A stretch of DNA of 64,000 nt from Aedoeadaptatus ivorii (GTDB lineage: Bacteria; Bacillota; Clostridia; Tissierellales; Peptoniphilaceae). The stretch lies in contig NZ_JAUSWF010000010.1 in NCBI RefSeq assembly GCF_030815095.1, forward strand, positions 13,506 to 77,505. The letters run 5' to 3'. The position numbers were made by a program, and so were the translations under genes. The stretch's first letter is position 1; every line of letters begins with the position of its first letter. A model generated the notes under the pieces. The model did no database searches. It was given only the letters and a program-made list of their open reading frames with translations, and had not been told where the DNA came from. Shown here piece after piece: positions 17,591-26,373 of the stretch.

Positions 17591-18196
17591 ATGCTCAAAC
17601 AAATCGAAGCGCCCCGCGCGGGCGATCTCATGGCGCGCCTTACGACCGATAAGGGCGATATCGAGATTCGCCTCTTTCCCGAAGCGGCCCCCAAAGCGGT
17701 GGAAAACTTTACGGAACTGATCCGAAGAGGCTATTACGATGGCGTGATCTTTCACCGCGTCATCCCCGATTTTATGATTCAGGGGGGAGATCCCACCGGA
17801 AGCGGACGCGGCGGCGAAAGCATTTGGGGCGATTCGTTTGAGGACGAGTTCGACCCCGCCTATCGCAATCTGACCGGGGCGCTCAGCATGGCGAATGCCG
17901 GGCCCGATACCAACGGCAGCCAATTCTTTATCGTACACGGCCAAAAGCTGGGCGAAGACATCCTCTCTCAAATGCGCGACGCGGGGGACGCCTACGGCTA
18001 TACCCAAGACGTCATCGACGCCTACGAGAAAAAGGGCGGCGCCTTCTGGCTCGACGGCAAACACACCGTATTCGGCCAGATCTATGCCGGCGCCGACGTG
18101 GTGGATGCCATCGCCCGCGCGCCCAGAAACTCCATGGATCGCCCCGAGGAAGACATCGCCATTCGAAGTGCGGCGGTCTATACCTTCGAAGGATAA
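17591..18196 (+). CDS. Cyclophilin-type peptidyl-prolyl cis-trans isomerase
   Basis: A 201-residue cyclophilin. FHRVIPDFMIQGGDPTGSGRGG holds the catalytic Arg-Phe-Gln group, and MANAGPDTNGSQFFI is the second signature. A loop of about 25 residues (SQMRDAGDAYGYTQDVIDAY) is inserted before the conserved HTVFGQ segment. No signal peptide is present, so it is cytoplasmic. It follows map by one base and is the last gene of the operon. Confidence 0.93.
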   Translation: MLKQIEAPRAGDLMARLTTDKGDIEIRLFPEAAPKAVENFTELIRRGYYDGVIFHRVIPDFMIQGGDPTGSGRGGESIWGDSFEDEFDPAYRNLTGALSMANAGPDTNGSQFFIVHGQKLGEDILSQMRDAGDAYGYTQDVIDAYEKKGGAFWLDGKHTVFGQIYAGADVVDAIARAPRNSMDRPEEDIAIRSAAVYTFEG

Positions 18197-18200
18197 TCTC

Positions 18201-18223
18201 AAAAGCGCTGCGGCGCTTTTTTT
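18201..18223 (+). terminator. Terminator after the cyclophilin gene
   Basis: AAAAGCGC (18201-18208), TGCG loop, GCGCTTTT (18213-18220) with the T run extending to 18223. Confidence 0.88.
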
Positions 18224-18307
18224 GTGCGAATTTTGATCTGTCCGTAATATTTCTTCTGGCTGCGCGTATTTACTGAAGAGACGCCGAGGAGAAGAAAGGA
18301 CAGATAC

Positions 18308-19246
18308 ATGGAATATACAGACCAACAGATAAAAAGAGATAGCGGCGAAAAAATGCCGCCGCGGAAAACGACGCGACTGCTTCCGGTGGCGCTCCTTCTG
18401 TTTCTGCTCATGCAAGCATGGCTGATCGTCGGATTCGGCGCATTGGAATGGCTCGACGGATTGGGGCCCCTTCACTGCAAATATGTCTACGTGTGGGACC
18501 GGGCGGAGAAAGTGGCGATATACGATCGCAAAAGCGATGTGCGCGTCTCGCCCGCTTCCTTGACGAAGATGATAACCGTCTACACCGCCCTGGATATGGG
18601 GATCGACAAGGATGCTGTGGTGCAGGTGGACCGGGCAGTGTACGACGATATGTTTGTAAAAAACGCCAGCATGGCGGGGTTTGCCCCCGGCGAAGCCTTA
18701 CACGCCCGCGATCTCCTCTACGGCGCGCTCCTCGCATCGGGCGGCGAGGCGACGGGGAGTTTGGCGAAATATATCTGCAACGACGAGAGCGCCTTCTGCG
18801 CGGAGATGAACCGTCGAATCGCCGATTTCGGGATTCGAAACACGCATTTTACCAATGTCGGCGGTTTCGACGAAGCGGGGCAATATTCCACAGCAAAGGA
18901 CATGGCGATGTTCCTCGATAAGGCGCTGGTCAACGGCGACTTTCGGACGATCTTTACCAAAAAACGCTATCTTTCTTTTTCCACGGCGGATCACCCCAAG
19001 GGCGTCGCCTTCGAATCCACCGTACTCGGCAAAGACCGGCGGTGGAAGAAAGAGTGCGGCACCCTATTGGGCGGCAAGAGCGGCACCACCATCGACGCCG
19101 GAGAATGTTGGGCGAGTTTGTGTGAAAAAGGCGGCAAGGAGTATATCGTCGTCGTCATGGGCGCGCCGTTAAAGGACGTGTCGAACAAGACCGATCGACC
19201 GCTCGAGGACACGATGAAAATTATGGCGTCCATAGACCTTAAGTAG
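18308..19246 (+). CDS. D-alanyl-D-alanine carboxypeptidase (peptidase family S11)
   Basis: Penicillin-binding protein that trims the terminal D-Ala from peptidoglycan stem peptides. A cytoplasmic tail of about 22 residues precedes one hydrophobic segment (about 24-45), so it is probably membrane-anchored at its N-terminus. The catalytic S84-LTK-87 (SxxK), S144-G-G (position of SxN) and K257-S-G (KTG box) are in the right order. The asparagine of SxN is replaced by glycine and the threonine of KTG by serine; both occur in some S11 enzymes. It is short (312 residues) and lacks the C-terminal beta domain of DacA. A weak promoter TTGTGC/TAATAT (18222-18250) may drive it. Confidence 0.88.
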   Translation: MEYTDQQIKRDSGEKMPPRKTTRLLPVALLLFLLMQAWLIVGFGALEWLDGLGPLHCKYVYVWDRAEKVAIYDRKSDVRVSPASLTKMITVYTALDMGIDKDAVVQVDRAVYDDMFVKNASMAGFAPGEALHARDLLYGALLASGGEATGSLAKYICNDESAFCAEMNRRIADFGIRNTHFTNVGGFDEAGQYSTAKDMAMFLDKALVNGDFRTIFTKKRYLSFSTADHPKGVAFESTVLGKDRRWKKECGTLLGGKSGTTIDAGECWASLCEKGGKEYIVVVMGAPLKDVSNKTDRPLEDTMKIMASIDLK

Positions 19247-19263
19247 CAGAGAAAAACCGCCGA

Positions 19264-19291
19264 ATCCGCATCCCGTGGGATGCGGATTTTT
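19264..19291 (+). terminator. Terminator after the carboxypeptidase gene
   Basis: ATCCGCATCC (19264-19273), CGTG loop, GGATGCGGAT (19278-19287), T run to 19291. Confidence 0.92.
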
Positions 19292-19333
19292 GTGTGCCAA
19301 AAAACGAATCCTCTTAAATTTCACGCCACGGCC

Positions 19334-19362
19334 TTGACAAAAGTACGGGGAAAATATATACT
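19334..19362 (+). promoter_or_regulatory. Promoter of the zinc uptake operon
   Basis: TTGACA (19334-19339), 17-base spacer, TATACT (19357-19362). This is one of the strongest promoters in the window, as expected for a repressor-controlled operon. Confidence 0.85.
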
Positions 19363-19364
19363 AC

Positions 19365-19379
19365 CAATAACCATTATCA
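19365..19379 (+). promoter_or_regulatory. Fur/Zur-family operator-like box
   Basis: CAATAACCATTATCA over the predicted transcription start. The right half ATTATCA matches the Fur-family 7-1-7 half site perfectly; the left half matches at 4 of 7 positions. Given the zinc genes downstream, a Zur-like repressor is the natural reader, but the half-site sequence alone cannot separate Zur from Fur. Confidence 0.6.
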
Positions 19380-19499
19380 TTACATAGATACATGGGAACG
19401 CTATTGCAATCTCGGGGAAAGCGCGAAATATGTGGCGCATTTCTCCGCCGACCATTTGTAGAGCAAATCGCCGAAGGAAAAACACGAAAGGAGAGCGGA

Positions 19500-20177
19500 A
19501 TGAAAAAGTTCGCATGGATTTTAAGTTTAGTATTGTGCATGGGCCTCTTCAGCGGCTGCGGAAACAAGGCATCAGACGACGGGGGCAATTCGAATACATC
19601 GGCGGCTGTCGAGGAAAAAGAGAAGGCACCCGCCGAGACGGCGAAACCGGAGGATGAAGAGGAAGTAGAGGCGGTATCGCTCTCGGATTGGGAATCGCTG
19701 CACCCCGAATGGAAGAGCATCACCGCTTTTTACAAGGAAAGCTATGTATCGAAAGCCGCCGACAAGCTGGGCAAAAAAGAAGATAAAAGCGGGCCGGATC
19801 TCTTAGAAGAACACGCGGCAGGCGCCCACAGCGAAATCGCGAGCATCACATTTTCCGGCGATACGTTGACATTGAAAGACGATGCCGACCGAGAATTGGC
19901 AAAGAGCAAATACCGCTACATAAAGACCCTCGGAAAGGGCGTCGAACACGGCGAGTTTGCCGTCTTTGAAGCGGAAGAAGAGGTGCCCGAACAATTTAAA
20001 TACTTGGCATTGATGGAGCCCCACGGCGGCGAAGGAGACATCACCCACTTCCACGCGCGCTACGCCAAGGCGATCGATGCCCCGGAATTGGAAGACGGAG
20101 ATTGGTGGCCCGTGTTTGTAGATCCCGATTCCACACAAGATCAGGTCATCCACGAAATCCTGGGCGAAGAGGAATAA
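19500..20177 (+). CDS. ZinT-domain zinc-binding lipoprotein
   Basis: A 225-residue lipoprotein: signal MKKFAWILSLVLCMGLFSGC with the lipobox cysteine at residue 20, an acidic low-complexity linker (about 22-60), then a ZinT (YodA) domain starting at LSDWESLHPEWKSITAFY. The C-terminal part keeps the histidine motif GDITHFHARYAKA and the final W-x-VFVDPD region. ZinT binds zinc and passes it to ZnuA. The start is ATG 19500 because AAGGAG lies 7 bases upstream. In many Bacillota this domain is fused to the C-terminus of AdcA; here it is a separate gene directly upstream of the ZnuA-like gene. Confidence 0.9.
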   Translation: MKKFAWILSLVLCMGLFSGCGNKASDDGGNSNTSAAVEEKEKAPAETAKPEDEEEVEAVSLSDWESLHPEWKSITAFYKESYVSKAADKLGKKEDKSGPDLLEEHAAGAHSEIASITFSGDTLTLKDDADRELAKSKYRYIKTLGKGVEHGEFAVFEAEEEVPEQFKYLALMEPHGGEGDITHFHARYAKAIDAPELEDGDWWPVFVDPDSTQDQVIHEILGEEE

Positions 20178-21572
20178 ATGTATACCAAACGAAACCGGCC
20201 CGAGAAGCATCTTGGGCCTTCGCCTTGTGCCGATGCAAAAAGAAAGAGGCGCATGCGAAAACCATGGCTTCTGCTGATTGTGCTAAGCGCTTTGTGCACC
20301 GGACTTTTCGGCTGTGGTCGCATACAAGAGGAAGAGACGACCGATAAGCCCGTGGTCTACGCATCGTTTTTTCCCATTTACGATTTGGTACGGCAGGTGG
20401 CGGGAGATACGGTGGAGCTGAAGTCGTTTATGCCGTCCTCTGCCGATCCGCATCTGTGGGAGCCTTCGGCAAAGGATTTGCGGGCGCTTTCCCGCGCGGA
20501 TATATTGTTTATCAACGGCGCCAATATGGAGCCGTGGGAAGACAAAATACGCGAGAGTCTTCCTGACGTACGCGTGGTCAATCTAGCGGCCAAGGTCGAT
20601 CTCATCTCTTATAAAGGCGCCGCCGATTTGGGAGATTTTCAGTATATGGCGAGGATGCGAGGCAAAGCAAAAGAGCGATATAAATTCGAGTTCGGTCATA
20701 CCCACGAAGACGCCATGCGGGTCTGTTTTTTGAAAGGCGATAAACGAACAGACGAAGAAAAACGGATTGAAAAGGCAAAAAAATACATGATGGATCCGGG
20801 AGAGCGCGTGGCCCAAGAAGAGACCATTCCCGTCGAAGCCGGGAAGGTCTACGCCCTGGAGATGGGGCACCAAAGCGGGAGAGTCTATTTTACTTTGCCG
20901 ACAGACGGGGACTGGTATGTGATCTCGGACCGGATTTCTGAGGATATCCTGTCCTATGAAATTCAAAAAGGCGATCAAAAGATGCCGGTAGAAGACATCG
21001 TGACCCATTCGACTTCTATGAAAGATAAGATTACCTACGACCCCCACGCATGGCTGTCGGTCCCCAATGGAAAGGCCTATCTGACGACCATACGGGACAA
21101 TCTGATCGAGCTGTATCCGGAACACAAAAAAGCATACGAAAAGGCGGCCTTTCGGGCACAGGACGCCTTGGCTGCGCTCCACGCACGCTATGTGGAAAAG
21201 TTCAAAACCATAAAAAAGTCCGATCGAGAATTCGTGGTTACCCATTACGCGTGGGAATACCTCGCCCAGGACTACGGCCTCAAGCAGTTCCCCCTGCAAA
21301 ATCTGGTTTCTCAGGAATCGCCGGGTCTCGAGACCATTAAGCGGGCGATTCGATATGCCCGAGAACAGAAGATTCGGACGATTTTTTACGAAGACTATAT
21401 GCCGCCGAAGGTCGCAGAAATTATAACCGAAGAGGTGGACGGCGAGGCCGTGCCCCTTCGGAGCATGGAGTACGTAAAGGGCGCAGATAATGAAGCGCCG
21501 GGCGCCTACACGAGGATTATGGAAGAAAATCTCGAGGCGCTGTACCGATCGATGGAAGGAGGGCGATCGTGA
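20178..21572 (+). CDS. ZnuA/AdcA-like zinc-binding lipoprotein with a large inserted domain
   Basis: Solute-binding protein of a zinc ABC importer (cluster A-I). Using the start at 20178, the expected metal ligands are His92 (DPHLWEP), His290 (DPHAWLS), His356 (VTHYAWEYLAQDYGL) and Glu405 (IFYED). Between the first two ligands, residues about 145-285 form an extra domain of roughly 135 residues that contains FGHTHED and a beta-rich stretch (GKVYALEMGHQSGRVYFTL); the family normally has only a short His-rich loop there. The lipoprotein signal MRKPWLLLIVLSALCTGLFG plus Cys begins at an internal ATG (20253), but GAGG lies 6 bases before ATG 20178, so both starts are possible. Adjacent to zinT. 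Confidence 0.9.
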   Translation: MYTKRNRPEKHLGPSPCADAKRKRRMRKPWLLLIVLSALCTGLFGCGRIQEEETTDKPVVYASFFPIYDLVRQVAGDTVELKSFMPSSADPHLWEPSAKDLRALSRADILFINGANMEPWEDKIRESLPDVRVVNLAAKVDLISYKGAADLGDFQYMARMRGKAKERYKFEFGHTHEDAMRVCFLKGDKRTDEEKRIEKAKKYMMDPGERVAQEETIPVEAGKVYALEMGHQSGRVYFTLPTDGDWYVISDRISEDILSYEIQKGDQKMPVEDIVTHSTSMKDKITYDPHAWLSVPNGKAYLTTIRDNLIELYPEHKKAYEKAAFRAQDALAALHARYVEKFKTIKKSDREFVVTHYAWEYLAQDYGLKQFPLQNLVSQESPGLETIKRAIRYAREQKIRTIFYEDYMPPKVAEIITEEVDGEAVPLRSMEYVKGADNEAPGAYTRIMEENLEALYRSMEGGRS

Positions 21573-22240
21573 GCCTAATCGAAATGCAAGGTGTGTCTTT
21601 CGCCTATGCCGACGAAGACATTATCAAAGACGCCGATTTTCGGGCAAAAAGCGGAGAGATTGTCGCGATATGCGGCGAAAACGGATCCGGAAAGAGCACA
21701 TTTCTCAAACTCCTCCTGGGAGAGCTGCGTCCCCGAAAGGGGCGCGTCTGTATCGAGGGCATAGAAAGTGCAAAGATCCGCGACTTTCGCAATATCGGCT
21801 ATGTGCCCCAAGTACAGAACTTTAACGACATCGGATTTCCCGTCAGCGTGCGGGAGCTGGTCGCTCTGAATTTGTATCACAGTTTCGGGTGGTTAAAGAC
21901 GATCAAACGAGAACAATATATGCGAGCGGAGGAGACATTGCAAGAACTCGGGATGGCGCGCTATCGGCACACGCCGTTTTCTGCCCTTTCGGGCGGTTTT
22001 AAGCAGCGCGCGATGATTGCCCGCGCTTTGATTAACGACCCGTCGGTGTTGATTCTCGACGAGCCGACGGCGGGGGTGGACAAGGAGAGCAAGGAAAGTT
22101 TTCTCGAATTGATAAATACCATGGGCCGCACAAAGCAGAAGACGGTCTTGATCGTCACCCACGAAATGGAATTGATCAAAAGAGCGCTGCGCCCCGACAT
22201 CATCTATGCGATGGAAGAAGGGAGACTCGTGCGATGCTAG
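21569..22240 (+). CDS. znuC: Zinc ABC transporter ATP-binding protein
   Basis: A 223-residue ABC ATPase that powers zinc import. Walker A CGENGSGKST, signature LSGGFKQRAMIARAL, Walker B VLILDEPTAGVD and switch histidine VTHEM are complete. The GTG start overlaps the end of the ZnuA-like gene by four bases, and its 3' end overlaps the permease gene by seven bases. Substrate is inferred from its neighbours. Confidence 0.93.
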   Translation: MSLIEMQGVSFAYADEDIIKDADFRAKSGEIVAICGENGSGKSTFLKLLLGELRPRKGRVCIEGIESAKIRDFRNIGYVPQVQNFNDIGFPVSVRELVALNLYHSFGWLKTIKREQYMRAEETLQELGMARYRHTPFSALSGGFKQRAMIARALINDPSVLILDEPTAGVDKESKESFLELINTMGRTKQKTVLIVTHEMELIKRALRPDIIYAMEEGRLVRC

Positions 22241-23076
22241 AATTTCAATTTATGCGCCACGCCTTACTGGCGGGATGTATGCTGTCGATTATGATCCCCA
22301 TGATCGGCGTCGTCATGGTCAGTAGAAAGACCAGCATGATCGGCGATTCCCTGTCTCACACCTCCCTCGCGGGAGTGGCGCTGGGCTTGATCTCGGGCAT
22401 CAGTCCGGTGCTCGGGGCCATATGCGTTTGTCTCCTATCTGCCTTTGCCATCGAGTATATTCGACACCGCCTGCCCGCCCACGGCGATATGGCGACGGCG
22501 GTGATTACGAGTATCGGACTTGGGGCCGCCGCGATTCTATCGCGGTTTGCGCCGGGCGGCAACAATTTCGACAGCTACCTCTTCGGCAGCATCGCTTCTG
22601 TCACGGCGGGAGATGTGTTGCAGGTGGCGGTGGTCTTCGCGGTTACGGTATTTTTCAGCATCGTCCTATACGGCGGCTTGGTAAATATCGCGATCGACGA
22701 GAATCTGGCGCGTTTGGCGGGCGTACACGTGCCCGTTGTAAACGGCATGCTTACGGCATTGAGTGCGATCGTCATCGCCTTAAGTTGTAAAATCGTCGGC
22801 GCTTTGATGATCTCCTCGATCCTGATCTTGCCGGTGGCGACGGCGCTGATCGTCGGGAAAAGCTATCGACAGGTGTATCGCAATTCTGTGTTGTTGGGCG
22901 TATTTTATACCATGAGCGGGATTCTCTTTTCCTATTATTTCGACGTCCCCACCGGCGGAGTGATCGTGGTGCTTGCGGTGGCAGGGATGCTCCTCGTGGC
23001 CGCCGGAAAAAAGTGGCGCTCGCGGGGATCCGCCCGGGAAGAAAAAGAAAACCATATACGACGCATATCCCTATAA
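22234..23076 (+). CDS. znuB: Zinc ABC transporter permease
   Basis: A 280-residue membrane protein of the ABC-3 (ZnuB/AdcB) family with eight or nine hydrophobic segments. Family features include MIGVVMVSRKTSMIGDSLSHTSLAGVALG near the N-terminus and the later SCKIVGALMISSILILPVATA. The C-terminus is basic and polar. Last gene of the zinT-znuACB operon, ending at a strong bidirectional terminator. Confidence 0.93.
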   Translation: MLEFQFMRHALLAGCMLSIMIPMIGVVMVSRKTSMIGDSLSHTSLAGVALGLISGISPVLGAICVCLLSAFAIEYIRHRLPAHGDMATAVITSIGLGAAAILSRFAPGGNNFDSYLFGSIASVTAGDVLQVAVVFAVTVFFSIVLYGGLVNIAIDENLARLAGVHVPVVNGMLTALSAIVIALSCKIVGALMISSILILPVATALIVGKSYRQVYRNSVLLGVFYTMSGILFSYYFDVPTGGVIVVLAVAGMLLVAAGKKWRSRGSAREEKENHIRRISL

Positions 23077-23129
23077 CCAAAAAGACGGCGGCAAGTGAGA
23101 CAATCCAACTTGCCGCCGTCTTTTTGGTT
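23075..23129. terminator. Bidirectional 21-bp terminator between znuB and the EamA gene
   Basis: A perfect 21-bp inverted repeat (23075-23095 with 23109-23129) with a 13-base loop. The outer arm AACCAAAAAGAC and its complement give T-rich tails in both directions, serving the two convergent operons. Confidence 0.95.
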
Positions 23130-23147
23130 TCCAAGGGCGAAATGTAT

Positions 23148-24026
23148 TTACGATGCCGCGCGATTGCGCGGTTTTCGATTTTCCATCCAAATGGGGAGAA
23201 ACAGACCGAGGAGTATGCAGACGATGCCCACGATTTTATATGGCGTGAGTACTTCGCCCAAGAGGGTGATGCCCATAATCGTCGCACACAGGGGGTTAAA
23301 GGCACAGAACATCCCCGCCCTTTGGGTCGAGACGTATTTTTGCGCCACGGGCTGTAAGGTAAAGCCGAAGCCCGTGCATACCACGGCCAAAACGACAATC
23401 ACCCACCATTCCACCCCGGTGCGGGGCAGATGGGGCGTCTCGAAGAGGAAGGTCGCCGCGGTCGAGTAGACAAAGATCCAAAAGACCTGCAAAAATCCCA
23501 GCTGGAAGGTGTCGTCGGTGGCGGCATATTTTGCCGTCATAATAATGACCGCGGCATAGCACAAGGCGGAGCAGAGGGCATAGATCTCGCCGATGGAAAG
23601 ATTTATCCCGCCGTCACGGCCGGTCAGAAAGGCGACCCCCACCAGCGTAATGGCGACGCCCACCAAGGACCAGCGATCCGGAAAGGTGCGCGACAGCACC
23701 GCGAGAATCAAGGGCACAAGGACGATGGAGGTGTTTTCTAAAAACGCCACCGTCGACGCCTCCGCAGAGAGCAGCCCCTTAAACTCGAAGGCCATCACGC
23801 CGAAGAACAGAATGCCGAGTACGAAGCCGTGGCGAAAAGTGCTGCGCGTCATGGGAAAGAGCTGCTTAAAAAAGAAGATCGCCAAGAGCGCCGTCGCCAG
23901 GAAAAATCGGGTCGAGAGGAGATTAAAGGTTTCCATACTCTCCATACCGAGCTTAATAAAGTAATAGCTGCTCGCTCGGGCGATGATCACCGCGGCGAGG
24001 AGGATCGATGCGTTTCGTTCTTTCAT
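23148..24026 (-). CDS. EamA/DMT-superfamily transporter
   Basis: A 292-residue permease with ten hydrophobic segments arranged as two repeated EamA units, the first starting SILLAAVIIARASSYYFIKLG and the second near SIGEIYALCSALCYAAVIIM. The C-terminal repeat ends GITLLGEVLTPYKIVGIVCILLG, the usual family ending. Substrate unknown; the superfamily exports amino acids, metabolites or nucleotide sugars. It starts 9 bases after the ABC permease stop, so it belongs to that minus-strand operon. Confidence 0.88.
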   Translation of the reverse strand: MKERNASILLAAVIIARASSYYFIKLGMESMETFNLLSTRFFLATALLAIFFFKQLFPMTRSTFRHGFVLGILFFGVMAFEFKGLLSAEASTVAFLENTSIVLVPLILAVLSRTFPDRWSLVGVAITLVGVAFLTGRDGGINLSIGEIYALCSALCYAAVIIMTAKYAATDDTFQLGFLQVFWIFVYSTAATFLFETPHLPRTGVEWWVIVVLAVVCTGFGFTLQPVAQKYVSTQRAGMFCAFNPLCATIMGITLLGEVLTPYKIVGIVCILLGLFLPIWMENRKPRNRAAS

Positions 24027-24035
24027 CGGTGCCTC

Positions 24036-25634
24036 CTATTGTTCGTAGATGCGGATATCCCGCAGCAAGAGAAAGGGAATGACATCGGCGAGGACGAGGA
24101 TCGCGGTCAAAATGCCGGCATAGAGCAGGGGAAAGGCGCCCATAATCTCGACGCCCAAAAAGATCATCACAAAGGTCACAAAGAGGGAGCCGAAGAACGA
24201 GAAGAAACTCTGCTTGGAGTTTTTGGCGAGTTCCTGGGGGTTCTCCCAATTGTAATTCGCGAACTTCCAGTCGAAGAACAGGCCGAAGCCGTTGGAGAGG
24301 CAGGCATAGGCCAAGGGCGCGAGGAGCAAAAAGGGCCAGTAGGCGGCCGCGGGCTGAAGCGCGATGATTACCAGGACGATGCTCAACAGCAAAGAGGGGA
24401 GGGAGAGCACGAGTCCCGCCGCGAGTTTTGTCAAAAAGATCTCTCGCCCCGAGAGGGGGAGGGCGTAGGTGTTATAGGCATTCTTGCCTTCCAGGGAAAA
24501 GAAGAAGGTCGATATATTCATCATGCCGCCGAAGCCCATCGCCGCAAGGAAGATAAAGGCGTCTCTGGGGAGAAGGGATTGCGATTCGATAAAATAGAGG
24601 AAGGCCTCTCTGAGTGAGGGCACGAAGAGGAGGAGCGAGAGGATGATGGGCACCAATATGCCGAAGAAGGTATTCATGGCGACCGCTGTATTGCTCCAGT
24701 AGAGAGAGATTTCCTTTCGCAAGAGGGCGGATCGTTTCGAGCGAGGGGAAAAGGCGTCTTCGCCGATGACTTTTGTCGCGCCCTTTTTCTCCAATCGCTC
24801 GGCGATTTCGAAGAAGTGTTTTCCCATATAGGTCAGGAACAGATAAAAGATCCCGATCGCGAGCAGCGCATAGGGAATAAACACCCATATATGGGCCGAC
24901 AACATATAAGAAAACAGGTGGAAGGGACCGGGCAGATTGTTGTAGAAGGCGGAAAATTCCGCGATATGGCGAAATTCCTGGGCGATCTCGTAGTAATAGA
25001 GGATCATAAAGGTGGCGAAGATGGCCACGGCGATCAGGGATTTCACAAACTTCGGCATTTCGCGGCCCGACGAAATGCGGGAAAACGCGATGCGAAGAAA
25101 TCCGCCGACGGCTTCTCCGAGGATCGTGGTTAAGAGAAACGACAAGAGCAACAGGAACACTTTGAAGAGAGATTCGGTGGCGAGATAGCATAGGACCAGG
25201 GACCCCACCGAAAAGGCGAGGATCATGGGGACTTCCGTCATCCAGGAACCGCTAAATTTCGCGAGAATAAAGCTCTCTTTGGGGATGGGAAGCGCCCAGA
25301 GGGTGTTCTCATCAAAGGAATGGAAGAAGAGGTCCCGAAACTGGAAGAAGGTCCCGAGCGCCATTAACACAAACAAGAGCAAGAGGACCAGATCCACGAC
25401 CGAAAGCATTTCTGCGGCACTGAGGATCTCGGAAAACGGCAGATCCTTTTGCGCATCGGAAAGCGTCGCCGTACGTCCCGCCACGATGAACATGGGGAAG
25501 AATCCGCCCAAAAACAGCATGCCCCAAAGGGAAAAGAGATAGATAAAGATGCCGAAGATTTTACTCTTGCCCGCCTGAAATTTGGAAAATATGCGCTTGC
25601 GTTCCAGACGCGATAGGATTTTAAGCAATTCCAT
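24036..25634 (-). CDS. ABC transporter permease, large exporter type
   Basis: A 532-residue membrane protein with about twelve hydrophobic segments in two similar halves. Each half has a segment with related wording at the same place: FDENTLWALPIPKESFILAK and LEGKNAYNTYALPLSGREIF, which is typical of putative ABC exporter permeases formed by internal duplication. The substrate is unknown. It overlaps the upstream ATPase gene by 14 bases, which fixes it as that ATPase's partner. Confidence 0.85.
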   Translation of the reverse strand: MELLKILSRLERKRIFSKFQAGKSKIFGIFIYLFSLWGMLFLGGFFPMFIVAGRTATLSDAQKDLPFSEILSAAEMLSVVDLVLLLLFVLMALGTFFQFRDLFFHSFDENTLWALPIPKESFILAKFSGSWMTEVPMILAFSVGSLVLCYLATESLFKVFLLLLSFLLTTILGEAVGGFLRIAFSRISSGREMPKFVKSLIAVAIFATFMILYYYEIAQEFRHIAEFSAFYNNLPGPFHLFSYMLSAHIWVFIPYALLAIGIFYLFLTYMGKHFFEIAERLEKKGATKVIGEDAFSPRSKRSALLRKEISLYWSNTAVAMNTFFGILVPIILSLLLFVPSLREAFLYFIESQSLLPRDAFIFLAAMGFGGMMNISTFFFSLEGKNAYNTYALPLSGREIFLTKLAAGLVLSLPSLLLSIVLVIIALQPAAAYWPFLLLAPLAYACLSNGFGLFFDWKFANYNWENPQELAKNSKQSFFSFFGSLFVTFVMIFLGVEIMGAFPLLYAGILTAILVLADVIPFLLLRDIRIYEQ

Positions 25635-26343
25635 CGGCCTGCATCCTTTCTACAAAGAGGTCTTCTAGGCTGCCCTTGGCGAGGATTTCTTCGGTGGGGC
25701 CGAAATAGATCAGATGCCCGTCTTTGATGATGGCGACTTTGTTGCAGAGTTTTTCCGCCACCTCAAGTACGTGGGTGGAAAAGAGTATGGTGGTATCTTT
25801 TTCTTGCGCCATCTTCTTAAAATTCTCCCGCACCGAACGGGTGGCGAGGGGGTCGAGCCCCACAAAGGGTTCGTCGAGGACGATGAGGCGCGGATCGTGG
25901 AGCAATGCGCCGATCAACGCGAGCTTCTGTTGCATGCCGTGGCTGTAATTGCTGATGGCTTCGCCCAAGCGGTCGTGGATGGAAAATTCCGCGGCATAGC
26001 GTTCGATCCGCTCTTTCCGCGTCTCGAAATCCAGTTGGAAGATGTCGGCGATAAAATTCAAATAGTCGATCCCCCGCATAAAGGAATAGAGTTCGGGATT
26101 GTCCGGCACATAGCTGATCAGCGCTTTTGCCGCCACCGGATCGGTTTCGATGTCGTGCCCGCCGATGGCAATCGTCCCCGCATCGAAGGGGATCAGCCCC
26201 AAAGCGGATTTGATCGTGGTGGTCTTACCGGCGCCGTTTGCCCCGATAAACGCACAGATGTCGCCCGGCTCCAGGGAAAAGCTGATGTCGTACAGCACCT
26301 GTTTGTTCCCGTAGAATTTTGAGAGATTTTGAATGTTTAGCAT
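25621..26343 (-). CDS. ABC transporter ATP-binding protein
   Basis: A 240-residue ATPase of the export (DRR/CcmA-like) group: Walker A GANGAGKTTTIKSALGL, signature NYSHGMQQKLALIGAL, Walker B LIVLDEPFVGLD and FSTHVLEVAEKLC. AGGAGG lies 5-6 bases before the ATG. First gene of the minus-strand operon ABC ATPase - ABC permease - EamA. Substrate not evident. Confidence 0.93.
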   Translation of the reverse strand: MLNIQNLSKFYGNKQVLYDISFSLEPGDICAFIGANGAGKTTTIKSALGLIPFDAGTIAIGGHDIETDPVAAKALISYVPDNPELYSFMRGIDYLNFIADIFQLDFETRKERIERYAAEFSIHDRLGEAISNYSHGMQQKLALIGALLHDPRLIVLDEPFVGLDPLATRSVRENFKKMAQEKDTTILFSTHVLEVAEKLCNKVAIIKDGHLIYFGPTEEILAKGSLEDLFVERMQADGIA

Positions 26344-26373
26344 AGGACCTCCTCTTATATTTATACTCTTACC

